Assembly (NCBI GenBank): GCA_001885315.1
Contig: MLPZ01000004.1
Span: 1-64,000 of the forward strand
Length of the DNA stretch: 64,000 nucleotides
Direction: 5' to 3'
Source of the DNA: Treponema sp. CETP13
GTDB lineage: Bacteria; Spirochaetota; Spirochaetia; Treponematales; Treponemataceae
Under the pieces are notes generated by a model. That model made no database searches. It was not told the origin of the DNA and saw only the letters and a program-made list of their open reading frames with translations. The translations under genes and the position numbers were made by a program. Position 1 is the stretch's first letter. The number at the start of each line of letters is the position of its first letter. Shown one piece after another: positions 34,525 through 43,470 of this stretch.

Positions 34525-36772
34525 ATGTGCTGTTTTTTGCTTTTTGCAAAAGTCTTTTTTTTAAAGACGATAGTACTTTCTCTCCAAGATTATCTAGTAA
34601 ATATTTGCCATATGGAGATTTACTAGATAACCAGCGGTTAATTTCGTCTGCGTATAATATACGGTCTTTTTCTATTTGCAACTTAGTTGTTTGTATAGAC
34701 TTGTCTGCATCGCCTATCTGTTCTTTTATAATCTTTTCTAGATTTTGCTCGTTCCAGTTGAAACGAGGATTTTCTACGTTTGTATAAAATTTGTTTTCGA
34801 TTTCTGTAATCGCTCGCAAGGTTGTTTTGTCAAATTGCCTATCTTCTTGCAAAAAATCTGTTTTATCTATAAGAGCTGAAAGACGTTGTGTGTATTGTGG
34901 AATATCTTGCGCTATAACAAAATGAGATTCATCTGTTAGTAAGTGTGAGTCATAAAGACTTTGTATTTTTTTTGCAAATTTGTTTATATCTTCTTCTACT
35001 ATAATTGGGTTTCGACATAAGACTTTGTCAAATTGAATTTCGCTTAGAAGAGGAATGTTTTGCAATATTTGTGAAAGAGATTGTACCGGAGAAGTTTCAT
35101 TAACTATAAAAGGAATATCAAAGTTATCAAGAGTAGAAGCGTATTGGTTAAGTGTCTTAAAACCTTTTGTACTGTTGCAAACACCTACGGTTGCGCCATC
35201 ACAGCATTTTCGCCAAACCGTCCACAAAAAAAGCCCATCATCGGCATGTAGTACAAGGGTACGATCAGATTTTTGTAAATCTGCTAAGTCTAAACAGGTA
35301 TCTCGAATTTGTAAAAGGGTGTCAGTGCGTTGCGATTCTGTTTGCTTTTGAAAAGTATTATCCCAGTTAGGGCTAGTAGATGATACATGAAATTCAATAG
35401 CATCTGGAATACTGATAGTTTGCAGTTTTGACTTGTCAGACTCTTCTGGAGTGCTTTCGAGTAATGCTGCAATTTGTAATTCCCTTCGGCTTAAAACACT
35501 TTCTTGGATCTTAGCTTCATATCCTTGATCTGATGGATTATAAAAGACGCGTCCGTTCATTCCCTCTGGTAGGTATTGTTGTGCAACCCAGTGATCTTTA
35601 TAGGCATGAGGATACATGTATCCTTTTCCATGTCCTAATTGCTCAGAATCGCGACTTTTATCTTTAAGGTGATTTGGAACTTCTGAATTTTCTGTTTTTA
35701 CGGCTTTTGCAGCATCAAAATAACATAAAGTGCTATTAGATTTTGGTGCAGTAGCAAGATATAATGCTGCTTGGGTGAGCATAAAGCGACCTTCTGGCAT
35801 TCCAATACGGTCATAGGCTGCTGCACAATTTTCTACAATTCCTAGGGCCTGTGGGTCTGCTAATCCTGTGTCTTCACAGGCAGAAATGAGCATCCTTCTA
35901 AAAATAAAGTGTGGGTCTTCTCCTGCAGAAATCATTCGAGCCATCCAATACATGGCGGCATCTGGATCACGGCCTCGTAAACTTTTTATAAATGCAGATA
36001 TTATATCATAATGATAATCTCCATCGCGATCATAAAGAACTACTTTTTTTTGTATGCTTTCTTCGGCTGTTTTGCAACTTATAAAAACAGTGGAGTTAAC
36101 AGGTTCTGTCGTTTCTACAGCAAGTTCAAGGGCATTTAATAAAGAGCGACAGTCACCGTTAGCCGTGTTTACAAGATGTTCGAGTGCACCTTCTTCAAAT
36201 TTGACATTTTTATTGCCATATCCACGTTCTTTGTCATTTAAAGCATTACGTGCGGCTTTAAATAAATCGTCATTTGTTAAAGGTTTTAATTGAAAAACAC
36301 GACTGCGACTGACAAGTGCTTTATTAACTTCAAAAAAAGGGTTTTCGGTTGTTGCACCAACAAGAATAATAGTGCCGTTTTCTACCCATGGGAGTAAAGC
36401 ATCTTGTTGACTTTTGTTCCATCTGTGTACTTCATCGACAAAAAGAATGGTACGCTTGTTGTAAAGTTTGTTTTGTTCATTTGCTGTTTTTATAGCATCA
36501 CGAATATTTTGAACCCCAGTAAGAACAGCGTTGAGTGTTACAAAAAGACTTTTTGTGTGATTGGCAATAACCCGAGCAAGGGTGGTTTTACCTGTTCCAG
36601 GGGGACCATAGAATATAACAGAAGTAAGTTGATCTGCTGCAATTGCACGACGCAAAAGTCTCCCTTTTCCAACAATATGATCTTGTCCAATATATTCATC
36701 GAGATTACGAGGACGCATTCTAGAGGCAAGCGGTTCTCTTGAATTATTGTCGTGTACATCAAATAAATCCAT
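34472..36772 (-). CDS. rarA: RarA/MgsA AAA+ recombination factor with long C-terminal extension
   Basis: The protein of about 766 residues begins with a complete RarA: MRPRNLDEYIGQ, Walker A GPPGTGKTT, Walker B LFVDEVHRWNK, sensor GATTENP and the MgsA C-terminal oligomerisation part (FIKSLRGRDPDAAMYWMARM cut at RGRDPDAAMYWMARM, HAYKDHWVAQQYLPEG). Canonical RarA ends near residue 440. About 320 residues follow. Their middle (RTLVLHADDGLFLWTVWRKC) resembles motif I of a Rossmann methyltransferase but is degenerate, and the tail is helical and basic. ATG 36772 has a TATACT box 6 nt upstream and no ribosome site, so a leaderless mRNA is likely. Confidence 0.88.
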   Translation of the reverse strand: MDLFDVHDNNSREPLASRMRPRNLDEYIGQDHIVGKGRLLRRAIAADQLTSVIFYGPPGTGKTTLARVIANHTKSLFVTLNAVLTGVQNIRDAIKTANEQNKLYNKRTILFVDEVHRWNKSQQDALLPWVENGTIILVGATTENPFFEVNKALVSRSRVFQLKPLTNDDLFKAARNALNDKERGYGNKNVKFEEGALEHLVNTANGDCRSLLNALELAVETTEPVNSTVFISCKTAEESIQKKVVLYDRDGDYHYDIISAFIKSLRGRDPDAAMYWMARMISAGEDPHFIFRRMLISACEDTGLADPQALGIVENCAAAYDRIGMPEGRFMLTQAALYLATAPKSNSTLCYFDAAKAVKTENSEVPNHLKDKSRDSEQLGHGKGYMYPHAYKDHWVAQQYLPEGMNGRVFYNPSDQGYEAKIQESVLSRRELQIAALLESTPEESDKSKLQTISIPDAIEFHVSSTSPNWDNTFQKQTESQRTDTLLQIRDTCLDLADLQKSDRTLVLHADDGLFLWTVWRKCCDGATVGVCNSTKGFKTLNQYASTLDNFDIPFIVNETSPVQSLSQILQNIPLLSEIQFDKVLCRNPIIVEEDINKFAKKIQSLYDSHLLTDESHFVIAQDIPQYTQRLSALIDKTDFLQEDRQFDKTTLRAITEIENKFYTNVENPRFNWNEQNLEKIIKEQIGDADKSIQTTKLQIEKDRILYADEINRWLSSKSPYGKYLLDNLGEKVLSSLKKRLLQKAKNSTFKWKTTTAIVSTKRKTH

Positions 36773-36808
36773 AATCAAAGTATACCGAAAATGTAGTGGA
36801 AGATATAG

Positions 36809-38628
36809 TTAGTTTTCGTTTGTTAGTTCAAGAAATTCAATACCATCATCACTATAATTTTTTTGTAGTGAAACGGTATTTCGACTGCTGTTTTTTGCCT
36901 TGTAAAGGTATATGTCTGCTCTTTCTAACATGTCTTCTAGTGTTTCTCCCAAACGACAGGTTACCACGCCCAGACTTATTGTAAAATCTGGGACATTATG
37001 ACTTTGTTTTGATGCTGCCTGAATTTTAAAACGTATGTTTTCTGCAATTTCGTAGGCTTTATTGTTTTTTGTTTCGAGCAGAAGGAGTGCAAATTCATCT
37101 CCCCCTATACGGCCTAAAATATCTGTTCCACGGATTTCTTGTCGACATGTAGAGGTTAAAAACTTTAGAACAGTATCCCCTGTTTTATGACCGTATGTGT
37201 CATTTATGTTCTTAAATAGATCTATATCGAGCATGATAAGAGAAAGCGGTCTTTTGTGTCGTTGATGAATAGCTATTTCTCTGTTTCCTAATTCGTGAAA
37301 TTTTCTCTGATTATAAATACCGGTTAAGCCGTCTCTTGCAGACAGTTTTTCAAGTTGCTTTATAGTTTTTTTTAATTCGGTAGTTCGTTTATCAACTCGA
37401 TTTTCTAAGTCAGCAGATAAAATTTTTTCTTTAATAAATGTTGTACTAATTTGTTGTGCTTTTAAAAAGGTATACATAATGACATACAAGACAATGCTAA
37501 AATCACTTAAATTTGGGTGATACGTATAAAGAGCTCCGCCACGAAAAAGAAAAGAAACAAAAAAGGATACACCGATAATTACACCCAAAAAAAGAAACAA
37601 ATTATTTTTTGGATTTTTTACAAAATTAAAAATAGAATCTACTAATATAAAAAGAGCTGTAAAAACGCCATAACTTACTGAGATCATAACACTTAAACTT
37701 ACTAATCGAATAGGTAGAAATACAGTAATAATGGCAAGAGTAATTCCTATAGAGAATAGCGTTTTTTGTATTACATCTAATATATTATTAGGAAGAACTA
37801 AATAATAAAATAAGGGCAAAGAAAAAGCGCATGCAAGGTAGGTTGAAATATAGTTTGTTTTATATTTAAGTATGGTGTTCCAATTGAAGTATGAATACAC
37901 AAAATCATCACTACTTAGTAAACGAATAATAAAACAGAGAACGGCAACTGTCAAAAAAAAGCCTTGTCATCGGGGTATTTTGTAAGAAATAGAAAAATAA
38001 AAAAGAGTAATATAAAAAACAAAAAACCAATCATTGTAGATTTGAATAGAACTAAAGCATAATGTTCTTGCAAAATTGTATCATATGTACCAATTTGTGG
38101 TGGGTATATTAAGCCTCCTTGTCTAAAATACTCGTTACGCAAATGAATTGTTATCGTATTAGTTTTAAGGGCTTTAAAAGGAATAATTTTGATTGTAGAT
38201 TTTTGAATGTTTTTATTTTGATTTCTTGGTCTAAAAACAAGTTTATTGTTTATGGTAACAGAAATAAACTGGTCTAGTTCTGGAAGCTGAAGTGCCAACA
38301 TTTCGGAAGCAGTATCTGGCATTTTTATTGTTACGGTGTAGGTCCCGCTACTATAAGGAGTCTCTGTTATACATTTCCAACTTCCAGGGACTTCGAGTGT
38401 TGTTGTAGAAAGGGTGTCGTCAGGAGTAAATAACCACTTCCCTCGTAATAACAAAGGGGTTGTAAAAGAATAATTGCTTAAGTCAAGCAATCCCTCCTCA
38501 ATTAGTAAATTTTGCGAGTTTTTTGTATTACTAGAGGTCGCAAAAACACAATTTACCGTAACGATACAAAGTAAAAAAACAAAAATCGAACGGTAAATAG
38601 TGTTATACGTAAATTTTCTACAAAACAT
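36809..38628 (-). CDS. 7TMR-DISM diguanylate cyclase, split by a -1 frameshift at A8/T8
   Basis: Two adjacent frames make one normal protein. The first (38628-37951, 225 residues) has a signal peptide, an extracellular jelly-roll of the 7TMR-DISM type (LRGKWLFTPDD, VPGSWK, GTYTVTIKMP) and the first membrane helix, ending KYPDDKAFF-stop. The second (37954-36809, 381 residues, TTG overlapping that TGA) continues at once with LTVAVLCFIIRLL, six more helices, a coiled coil and GGDEF (RIGGDEF, with RGTD inhibition site five residues before). One extra T in the T8 run (37953-37960) would fuse them. It may be a sequence error, a phase-variable tract, or rescued by slippage. Confidence 0.85.
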
Positions 38629-38701
38629 ATTACTAATAGTATAACATGTTTTTTTTTTAAATAAGTAAACTAGAAAAAAAAACTAATTTTATTGCATTTT
38701 T

Positions 38702-39775
38702 TTATTCTGCGTTCCATTCATCATCGTAACAACCCCATAAATAATTATTCTCTGTTGAATCATCATTTATAGTAGACGCATAGAGTGTATCAGCGTATTC
38801 CCATAAGCCATAAAGACCTTCTGAGTCGAAAACCGTTGAAGCTTGGGATGAAATAGTAGATGATGAAAGGGAGCCATCTGAATAATCTATTGTAGCAACT
38901 CCAAGACCATAATCAGTTGCAAAATATAAATCTGTTCCATATGCCAGTATGGAATTAATTTCATCAGCGTCAGCATCAACATCTGTAGCCTCTATACCGC
39001 TTTCCCAATTTGATCCGTCTGTAGAGTAATAAATAGTATCATCATCTTTTACTTTATAAAGAATAGTATTAGTTCCATCGTTGTCAGGATCAGCAGCACA
39101 AAAACCGATTGAATCATAGAAATAATCATCAGTGCCTAGTCTAGCGGCACTAACTATTCTGTCACCGTAAGTAGCAACAAAATAGGTATCATCTGTTTGT
39201 CTTGTTATCGTAACGGTAGACCCACTTACTGAAATTTTATAAACAGCATAGTCATAAATGTCATCCGGATCTTCGATAGTGATGTATGCGTTTCTGTTAG
39301 TAGAACCTGTTTCTTTATTGTCAAAAACATTGTATACATCATCGTCTAACGTTGTTACATCACCGTCTCCTGATACTGTTGTTACTTTAGTCCAGTTACC
39401 AGTAGCATTTTCTTGATAGTAAAGGGTTCCATAATCGTGAGAGTCTTCTTTTGATAGCGCATATAAGTTTTCTCCATCTGATGCTAAATAGGTAATGTTA
39501 GATGCAGGAGCGGAGTATTCGACCCATCCGCGCTCTTCTATAACGTTTTTAGAATAAAGGTTCCCATTTTGAACAAATAAAGTACCATTACTTTCGTCTC
39601 CAACCAAAACTAGCGAATACACATTACCTTCGATATTAGGATCATCTAGGGCTACTTCGTCCTCTATGGCAGAGAATATAGGATCTGAGTCACAGCTTAT
39701 AAAAGCAAAAAAAGCAGTTATCATTAATCCAATTGCAAAGTAGCTTTTGATATTATTTTTTATGTTTATTATCAT
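38702..39775 (-). CDS. Secreted lipoprotein, beta-propeller-like, unknown function
   Basis: The 357-residue protein has an N-terminal hydrophobic segment ending FAFISC-DSD, a spirochaete-type lipobox, so it is probably lipidated. The rest is Asp-, Ser- and Thr-rich with repeated strand units such as SNITYLASDGENLYALSKED, DDTIYYSTDGSNWESG and GTDLYFATDYGLGVATIDYS, as in sialidase/WD-type propellers. I recognise no named family. A barrel protein is encoded 26 nt upstream in the same direction, suggesting a surface pair. Confidence 0.7.
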   Translation of the reverse strand: MIINIKNNIKSYFAIGLMITAFFAFISCDSDPIFSAIEDEVALDDPNIEGNVYSLVLVGDESNGTLFVQNGNLYSKNVIEERGWVEYSAPASNITYLASDGENLYALSKEDSHDYGTLYYQENATGNWTKVTTVSGDGDVTTLDDDVYNVFDNKETGSTNRNAYITIEDPDDIYDYAVYKISVSGSTVTITRQTDDTYFVATYGDRIVSAARLGTDDYFYDSIGFCAADPDNDGTNTILYKVKDDDTIYYSTDGSNWESGIEATDVDADADEINSILAYGTDLYFATDYGLGVATIDYSDGSLSSSTISSQASTVFDSEGLYGLWEYADTLYASTINDDSTENNYLWGCYDDEWNAE

Positions 39776-39801
39776 ACATAGTCTCCAATATTAAATTTAA
39801 T

Positions 39802-40410
39802 TTAAAAATGATAGCGAACAGATAGTCCAAGGTTTGGTATTATACCGGTATAGTTGTCGCTAGAGTCACTATACCATTGTGGTAATATGAAAACACCAGC
39901 ATGCCCACCAAAAGACCAATCTGAAGAATAGCGATAATAAAAGCCAACTTCAGGTTCAACGGCAAGCCCAAAATAGATGCGATCAATGTAATTTTCAAAG
40001 GCTCCACCAATATTTAGTGTTACAGGAATTTCAAATTTGTTTACAGAAAAAAGGTAACTTACGTTTCCCATAATAGGAACAAAATACAATACATTCTCTC
40101 CGACTGTAGTATCATAGCCAAAAGCAACGGTTCCTCCGACGCTAAATGAATCTGTAAGATATCGCTCGTAATTTAAAAGCCCAGAACCTCCAACATTTAG
40201 ATAATCGAGACTAGGAGCATATGGTATATTTACATTAATCCCAAGTTGTATAAATTGATCCCCTGCTTGGTTCATTTGGTAAACATAATCAGATTCAATT
40301 TTTTCTTCTGGATTGTCTTGAGTTGTTGTTTCAGAATTGTTTGCTTCTGCTGCAAAAAGTGAAGTACAAATTAAAAAAAATGTACATAAAAATAACGAAA
40401 TGCGTTTCAT
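39802..40410 (-). CDS. Small outer-membrane beta-barrel protein
   Basis: The 202-residue protein has a signal peptide (FFLICTSLFAAEANN). An acidic linker follows, then about eight amphipathic strands (QLGINVNIPYAPSLDYLNVGG, cut at GINVNIPYAPSLDYLN; SFSVGGTVAFGYDTTVG) with terminal GLSVRYHF, the aromatic C-terminus used for outer-membrane insertion. GAGGA precedes the ATG. It is transcribed with and before the lipoprotein gene. Ligand unknown. Confidence 0.78.
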   Translation of the reverse strand: MKRISLFLCTFFLICTSLFAAEANNSETTTQDNPEEKIESDYVYQMNQAGDQFIQLGINVNIPYAPSLDYLNVGGSGLLNYERYLTDSFSVGGTVAFGYDTTVGENVLYFVPIMGNVSYLFSVNKFEIPVTLNIGGAFENYIDRIYFGLAVEPEVGFYYRYSSDWSFGGHAGVFILPQWYSDSSDNYTGIIPNLGLSVRYHF

Positions 40411-40501
40411 AAATCCTCGCTTTAATATTATCTAGTAAAAATCATAGTAAATTGCTATTATACTATCATAATTTAAACTTAACTAAAAGGAAATAGTTAC
40501 A

Positions 40502-41374
40502 ATGAGTGCAGAAATTATTGACGGATTTGGTATAGCAAAGAGTGTAAGGGAAGATGTTGCAAAGCAGGTAACAGAATTAAAGCGTAAAGGTGTAGCTCCT
40601 TGTCTTGCAGTTGTTTTGGTTGGAGAAAATCCTGCCAGTGTTTCATATGTACGTGGTAAAGCAAAAGCTTTAAACGAATGTGGCATGATTGATAAATCGA
40701 TTCATTTACCAGAGAGTACCACCGAAGAAGGCTTGTTGCAGTTAGTTGATAGCTTAAATAAAGATGAAAATGTTCACGGAATTCTTGTTCAGTTACCACT
40801 TCCTAAACATATAAATGAAAACAAAATAATAGATGCAATTGCACCTAAAAAAGATGTAGATGGCTTTACTCCTGTTAATGTTGGAAATATGCTTATTGGT
40901 CGAGATTGTTATTTACCATGCACTCCTCATGGAATTATTGAATTATTAAAACGTAAAAATATCCAAACTAATGGAAAAAGCGTATGTGTTTTAGGTCGTT
41001 CCAACATAGTTGGTAAACCTATTTCGATTTTATTGTCACGCAAGGAATACAATGCTACAGTTACAATGTGTCATACTGGTACACAAAATACAGCAGAGAT
41101 TTGTCAAAATGCTGATATTATAATTGCCGCTGTTGGACGACCTGGAACCGTAACTGCCGATATGGTAAAAGACGGGGCAACGGTAATAGATGTTGGAGTA
41201 AATCGTATTCCAGATACAACCAAAAAAAATGGGTTTAGACTTGTTGGCGACTGTGATTTTGAAGCAATAAAAGAGAAAGCTGCTTTTATTACTCCTGTGC
41301 CACGAGGTGTTGGCCCTATGACCATTGCTATGCTCATGGTTAATACGCTTGATGCAGCCCGAAAACAGATATAG
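40502..41374 (+). CDS. folD: Bifunctional methylenetetrahydrofolate dehydrogenase/cyclohydrolase FolD
   Basis: The 290-residue protein shows [14 protein letters not shown] with catalytic Lys, [23 protein letters not shown], the NADP site [12 protein letters not shown] and the C-terminal [13 protein letters not shown]. It interconverts methylene- and formyl-tetrahydrofolate. AAAGGAAAT precedes the ATG. folE2 starts 27 nt after, so the two form a folate operon. Confidence 0.96.
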   Translation: MSAEIIDGFGIAKSVREDVAKQVTELKRKGVAPCLAVVLVGENPASVSYVRGKAKALNECGMIDKSIHLPESTTEEGLLQLVDSLNKDENVHGILVQLPLPKHINENKIIDAIAPKKDVDGFTPVNVGNMLIGRDCYLPCTPHGIIELLKRKNIQTNGKSVCVLGRSNIVGKPISILLSRKEYNATVTMCHTGTQNTAEICQNADIIIAAVGRPGTVTADMVKDGATVIDVGVNRIPDTTKKNGFRLVGDCDFEAIKEKAAFITPVPRGVGPMTIAMLMVNTLDAARKQI

Positions 41375-41401
41375 TATTATTTCACTTTTTAGGAGCCACG
41401 A

Positions 41402-42256
41402 ATGGTCGATATACAAAATGAAAAAGATGAGAGAGCTGTTCCGCTCCAAAAAGTTGGAGTAAAAGGCGTTCAGTATCCAATTACGGTGCTTGATCGAGCC
41501 AATGGTACACAAGTTACAACTGGTACTGCTAATCTCTTTGTAAACCTTCCTCATCATTTTAAAGGCACTCATATGAGCCGATTTATAGAAGTTTTTCATG
41601 AATATCATGGAGATCTTAGTATGAAACGGTTTTTAGCTATGCTCGAAGAAATAAGAGTGAATCTCGAAGCAGAGAGAGCTTTTGGCCGTCTAAGCTTTCC
41701 TTTTTTTATCGAAAAAGAAGCTCCTGTTTCTCGACAAAAAGGAATGATGCGCTATGATTGTTCTTATGAGGGGGCCGTGTGGGGACCTGGCGGAAAATTA
41801 GCTAAAGATTCTGTTGTCGACACAAAAACTACGTCTCAATTAGAGAATCAAAAAACTAGTAAAGGGCATTCATTTTTTATTACTGTAAAAGTACCGGTAA
41901 CAACATTGTGCCCTTGCTCAAAAGCGATTAGTGACTATGGGGCTCATAATCAACGAGGTATTGTTACTGTAAAAGTATGCTATTCAAGTTTTTTTTGGAT
42001 AGAAGATTTGGTCACATTAATAGAAAAATCAGCTTCGGCTCCTGTTTATTCAGTTTTAAAACGACAAGATGAAAAGTTTGTAACAGAGCAAGCTTATGAA
42101 AATCCACGATTTGTCGAAGATCTTGTTCGTGAAGTCTATCTAGGGTTAAAAGAAATGCCTCTTGAAAAACCTTTTAAATGGTTTAGTGTGCAAGCTGAAA
42201 ATTTTGAAAGCATACACAATCATAGTGCGTGGGCATATACAGAATATGAAGGGTAG
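41402..42256 (+). CDS. folE2: GTP cyclohydrolase FolE2 (type IB)
   Basis: The 284-residue protein contains MSRFIEVFHEYHGD, VPVTTLCPCSKAISDYGAHNQRG (cut at TLCPCSKAISDYGAHNQRG) and NHSAWAYTEYEG, the COG1469 signature with metal-ligand Cys. It makes dihydroneopterin triphosphate from GTP, the first step of folate (or queuosine) synthesis. FolE2 can use metals other than zinc. RBS AGGAG is 6 nt before ATG. Co-transcribed with folD. Confidence 0.95.
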   Translation: MVDIQNEKDERAVPLQKVGVKGVQYPITVLDRANGTQVTTGTANLFVNLPHHFKGTHMSRFIEVFHEYHGDLSMKRFLAMLEEIRVNLEAERAFGRLSFPFFIEKEAPVSRQKGMMRYDCSYEGAVWGPGGKLAKDSVVDTKTTSQLENQKTSKGHSFFITVKVPVTTLCPCSKAISDYGAHNQRGIVTVKVCYSSFFWIEDLVTLIEKSASAPVYSVLKRQDEKFVTEQAYENPRFVEDLVREVYLGLKEMPLEKPFKWFSVQAENFESIHNHSAWAYTEYEG

Positions 42257-42308
42257 GGTAAAATTGCATCATTCTAAATATTAATTGTAAATATACTAGG
42301 AGGTATAT

Positions 42309-42902
42309 ATGAAAAAATTAACACGAGTTTTTATGGTTACAATGGTTGTGTTATTATTGGCTGGCTGTGCTTCAACACCTAAAGAATCTGCAGCAAGTGA
42401 AGCAGCAAAAACTGTTGTAATTGGGGCAGAAGGTATTGCAAGACCAAGTTGGGTTCTTATGGGAAAAGAATCTGAAGACGGTATTTATGCTGTTGGAGCT
42501 GGTAAAATGTCAACTCCACAAACTTCATTAAAATTGGCAAAAGCTAATGGACGAACAGAACTTGCAAGACAGTTAAATGTAGAAATCCAATCAGCACTTA
42601 CAACATATCTGCAAGATTCTGGTGTAGGAGATCAAAGCCAAGTCATTAATTATATGGAAGAAGTTTCTGTTCAAAAAACAGATGCATGGTTACAAGGTAC
42701 AAAACAAGTAGATTATTGGTTGGGTGCAGATGAGACAGTGTATGTCTTAATGTTCGAACCTTATGATGTAATTGTTCCTATTGTAAACGAAGAATTAAAG
42801 GAATTTACACGAAATCCTGCAGCAGAATTTGCAGAAGATAAAGCTATCGAAGCTTTAAAAAGATATGGGTTTACAGAAGATAATACTCCTGTAGAAAAAT
42901 AA
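42309..42902 (+). CDS. LPP20-like lipoprotein
   Basis: The 197-residue protein has a clear lipobox LLAGC-ASTPK after a short signal. The body has ARPSWVLMGKESEDGIYAVGAG (cut at RPSWVLMGKESEDGIYAVG) and KLAKANGRTELARQLNVEIQ, as in LPP20 outer-membrane lipoproteins. AGGAGG lies 6 nt before the ATG. It follows folE2 by 52 nt but ends in its own double terminator. Function unknown. Confidence 0.82.
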   Translation: MKKLTRVFMVTMVVLLLAGCASTPKESAASEAAKTVVIGAEGIARPSWVLMGKESEDGIYAVGAGKMSTPQTSLKLAKANGRTELARQLNVEIQSALTTYLQDSGVGDQSQVINYMEEVSVQKTDAWLQGTKQVDYWLGADETVYVLMFEPYDVIVPIVNEELKEFTRNPAAEFAEDKAIEALKRYGFTEDNTPVEK

Positions 42903-42917
42903 TAAGAAAAAACTGTG

Positions 42918-42999
42918 ACTGTTTTAATAACGTAATAAAACAGTTTTATAAAAACAGTAAAAAAATTAGCAACACATTCCGTGTTGCTAATTTTTTTTT
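42918..42999 (+). terminator. Two tandem hairpins after the LPP20-like gene
   Basis: The first is a 9-bp perfect stem ACTGTTTTA / TAAAACAGT (42918-42944). The second is a 12-bp perfect stem AATTAGCAACAC / GTGTTGCTAATT (42964-42992) followed by T9. The second is a strong intrinsic terminator. The first may protect the mRNA 3' end. Confidence 0.9.
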
Positions 43000-43114
43000 A
43001 TATAATGAATTATGTTATGTTTGTAACAATTATTTTATTATGCCTTGACTTTCTATATGTTTTATAATAAAATGACTTAGGATCATATATATTTTGATCA
43101 AAGGAATTATTATT

Positions 43115-43309
43115 ATGAGTACAGGTACAGTAAAGTTTTTTAATGAATCAAAGGGTTTTGGATTTATTACCCCTTCAGACGGCGGAAATGACATTTTCGT
43201 TCACATCTCAGAAATCGTAGGTGGACCTATTTCAGAAAATGACAACGTCAGTTTCGAAATTGGAGAAGGTAAAAAAGGACCTTGCGCAATTCAAGTAAGC
43301 AAAAATTAA
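43115..43309 (+). CDS. csp: Cold-shock domain protein
   Basis: The 64-residue single-domain protein has RNP1 KGFGFITP and RNP2 DIFVHISEI. It is a nucleic-acid chaperone that melts RNA structure. I choose ATG 43115 (MSTGTVKFF), the usual Csp start. AAAGGA lies upstream. Reading from 43094 adds seven residues without support. Confidence 0.95.
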   Translation: MSTGTVKFFNESKGFGFITPSDGGNDIFVHISEIVGGPISENDNVSFEIGEGKKGPCAIQVSKN

Positions 43310-43380
43310 ATTAATTTTAATATTATATACTTACAAAAGATGGTCTTCTTTTTCGAAGATTGTTAATTAACTTTTTATTA

Positions 43381-43418
43381 AGCATATGTTCTGTTATAGA
43401 ATGTGTGCTTTTTTTTTT
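43381..43418 (+). terminator. Terminator after csp
   Basis: A 12-bp stem with three G-T pairs (AGCATATGTTCT / AGAATGTGTGCT) and 5-nt loop is followed by T10. It also covers the upstream part of the longest frame for miaB, confirming that miaB starts further on. Confidence 0.85.
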
Positions 43419-43470
43419 GTTTTTATTGGTTCCTTCTCAATGTGTAAAAATTTTGTTATACTCACTTTCT

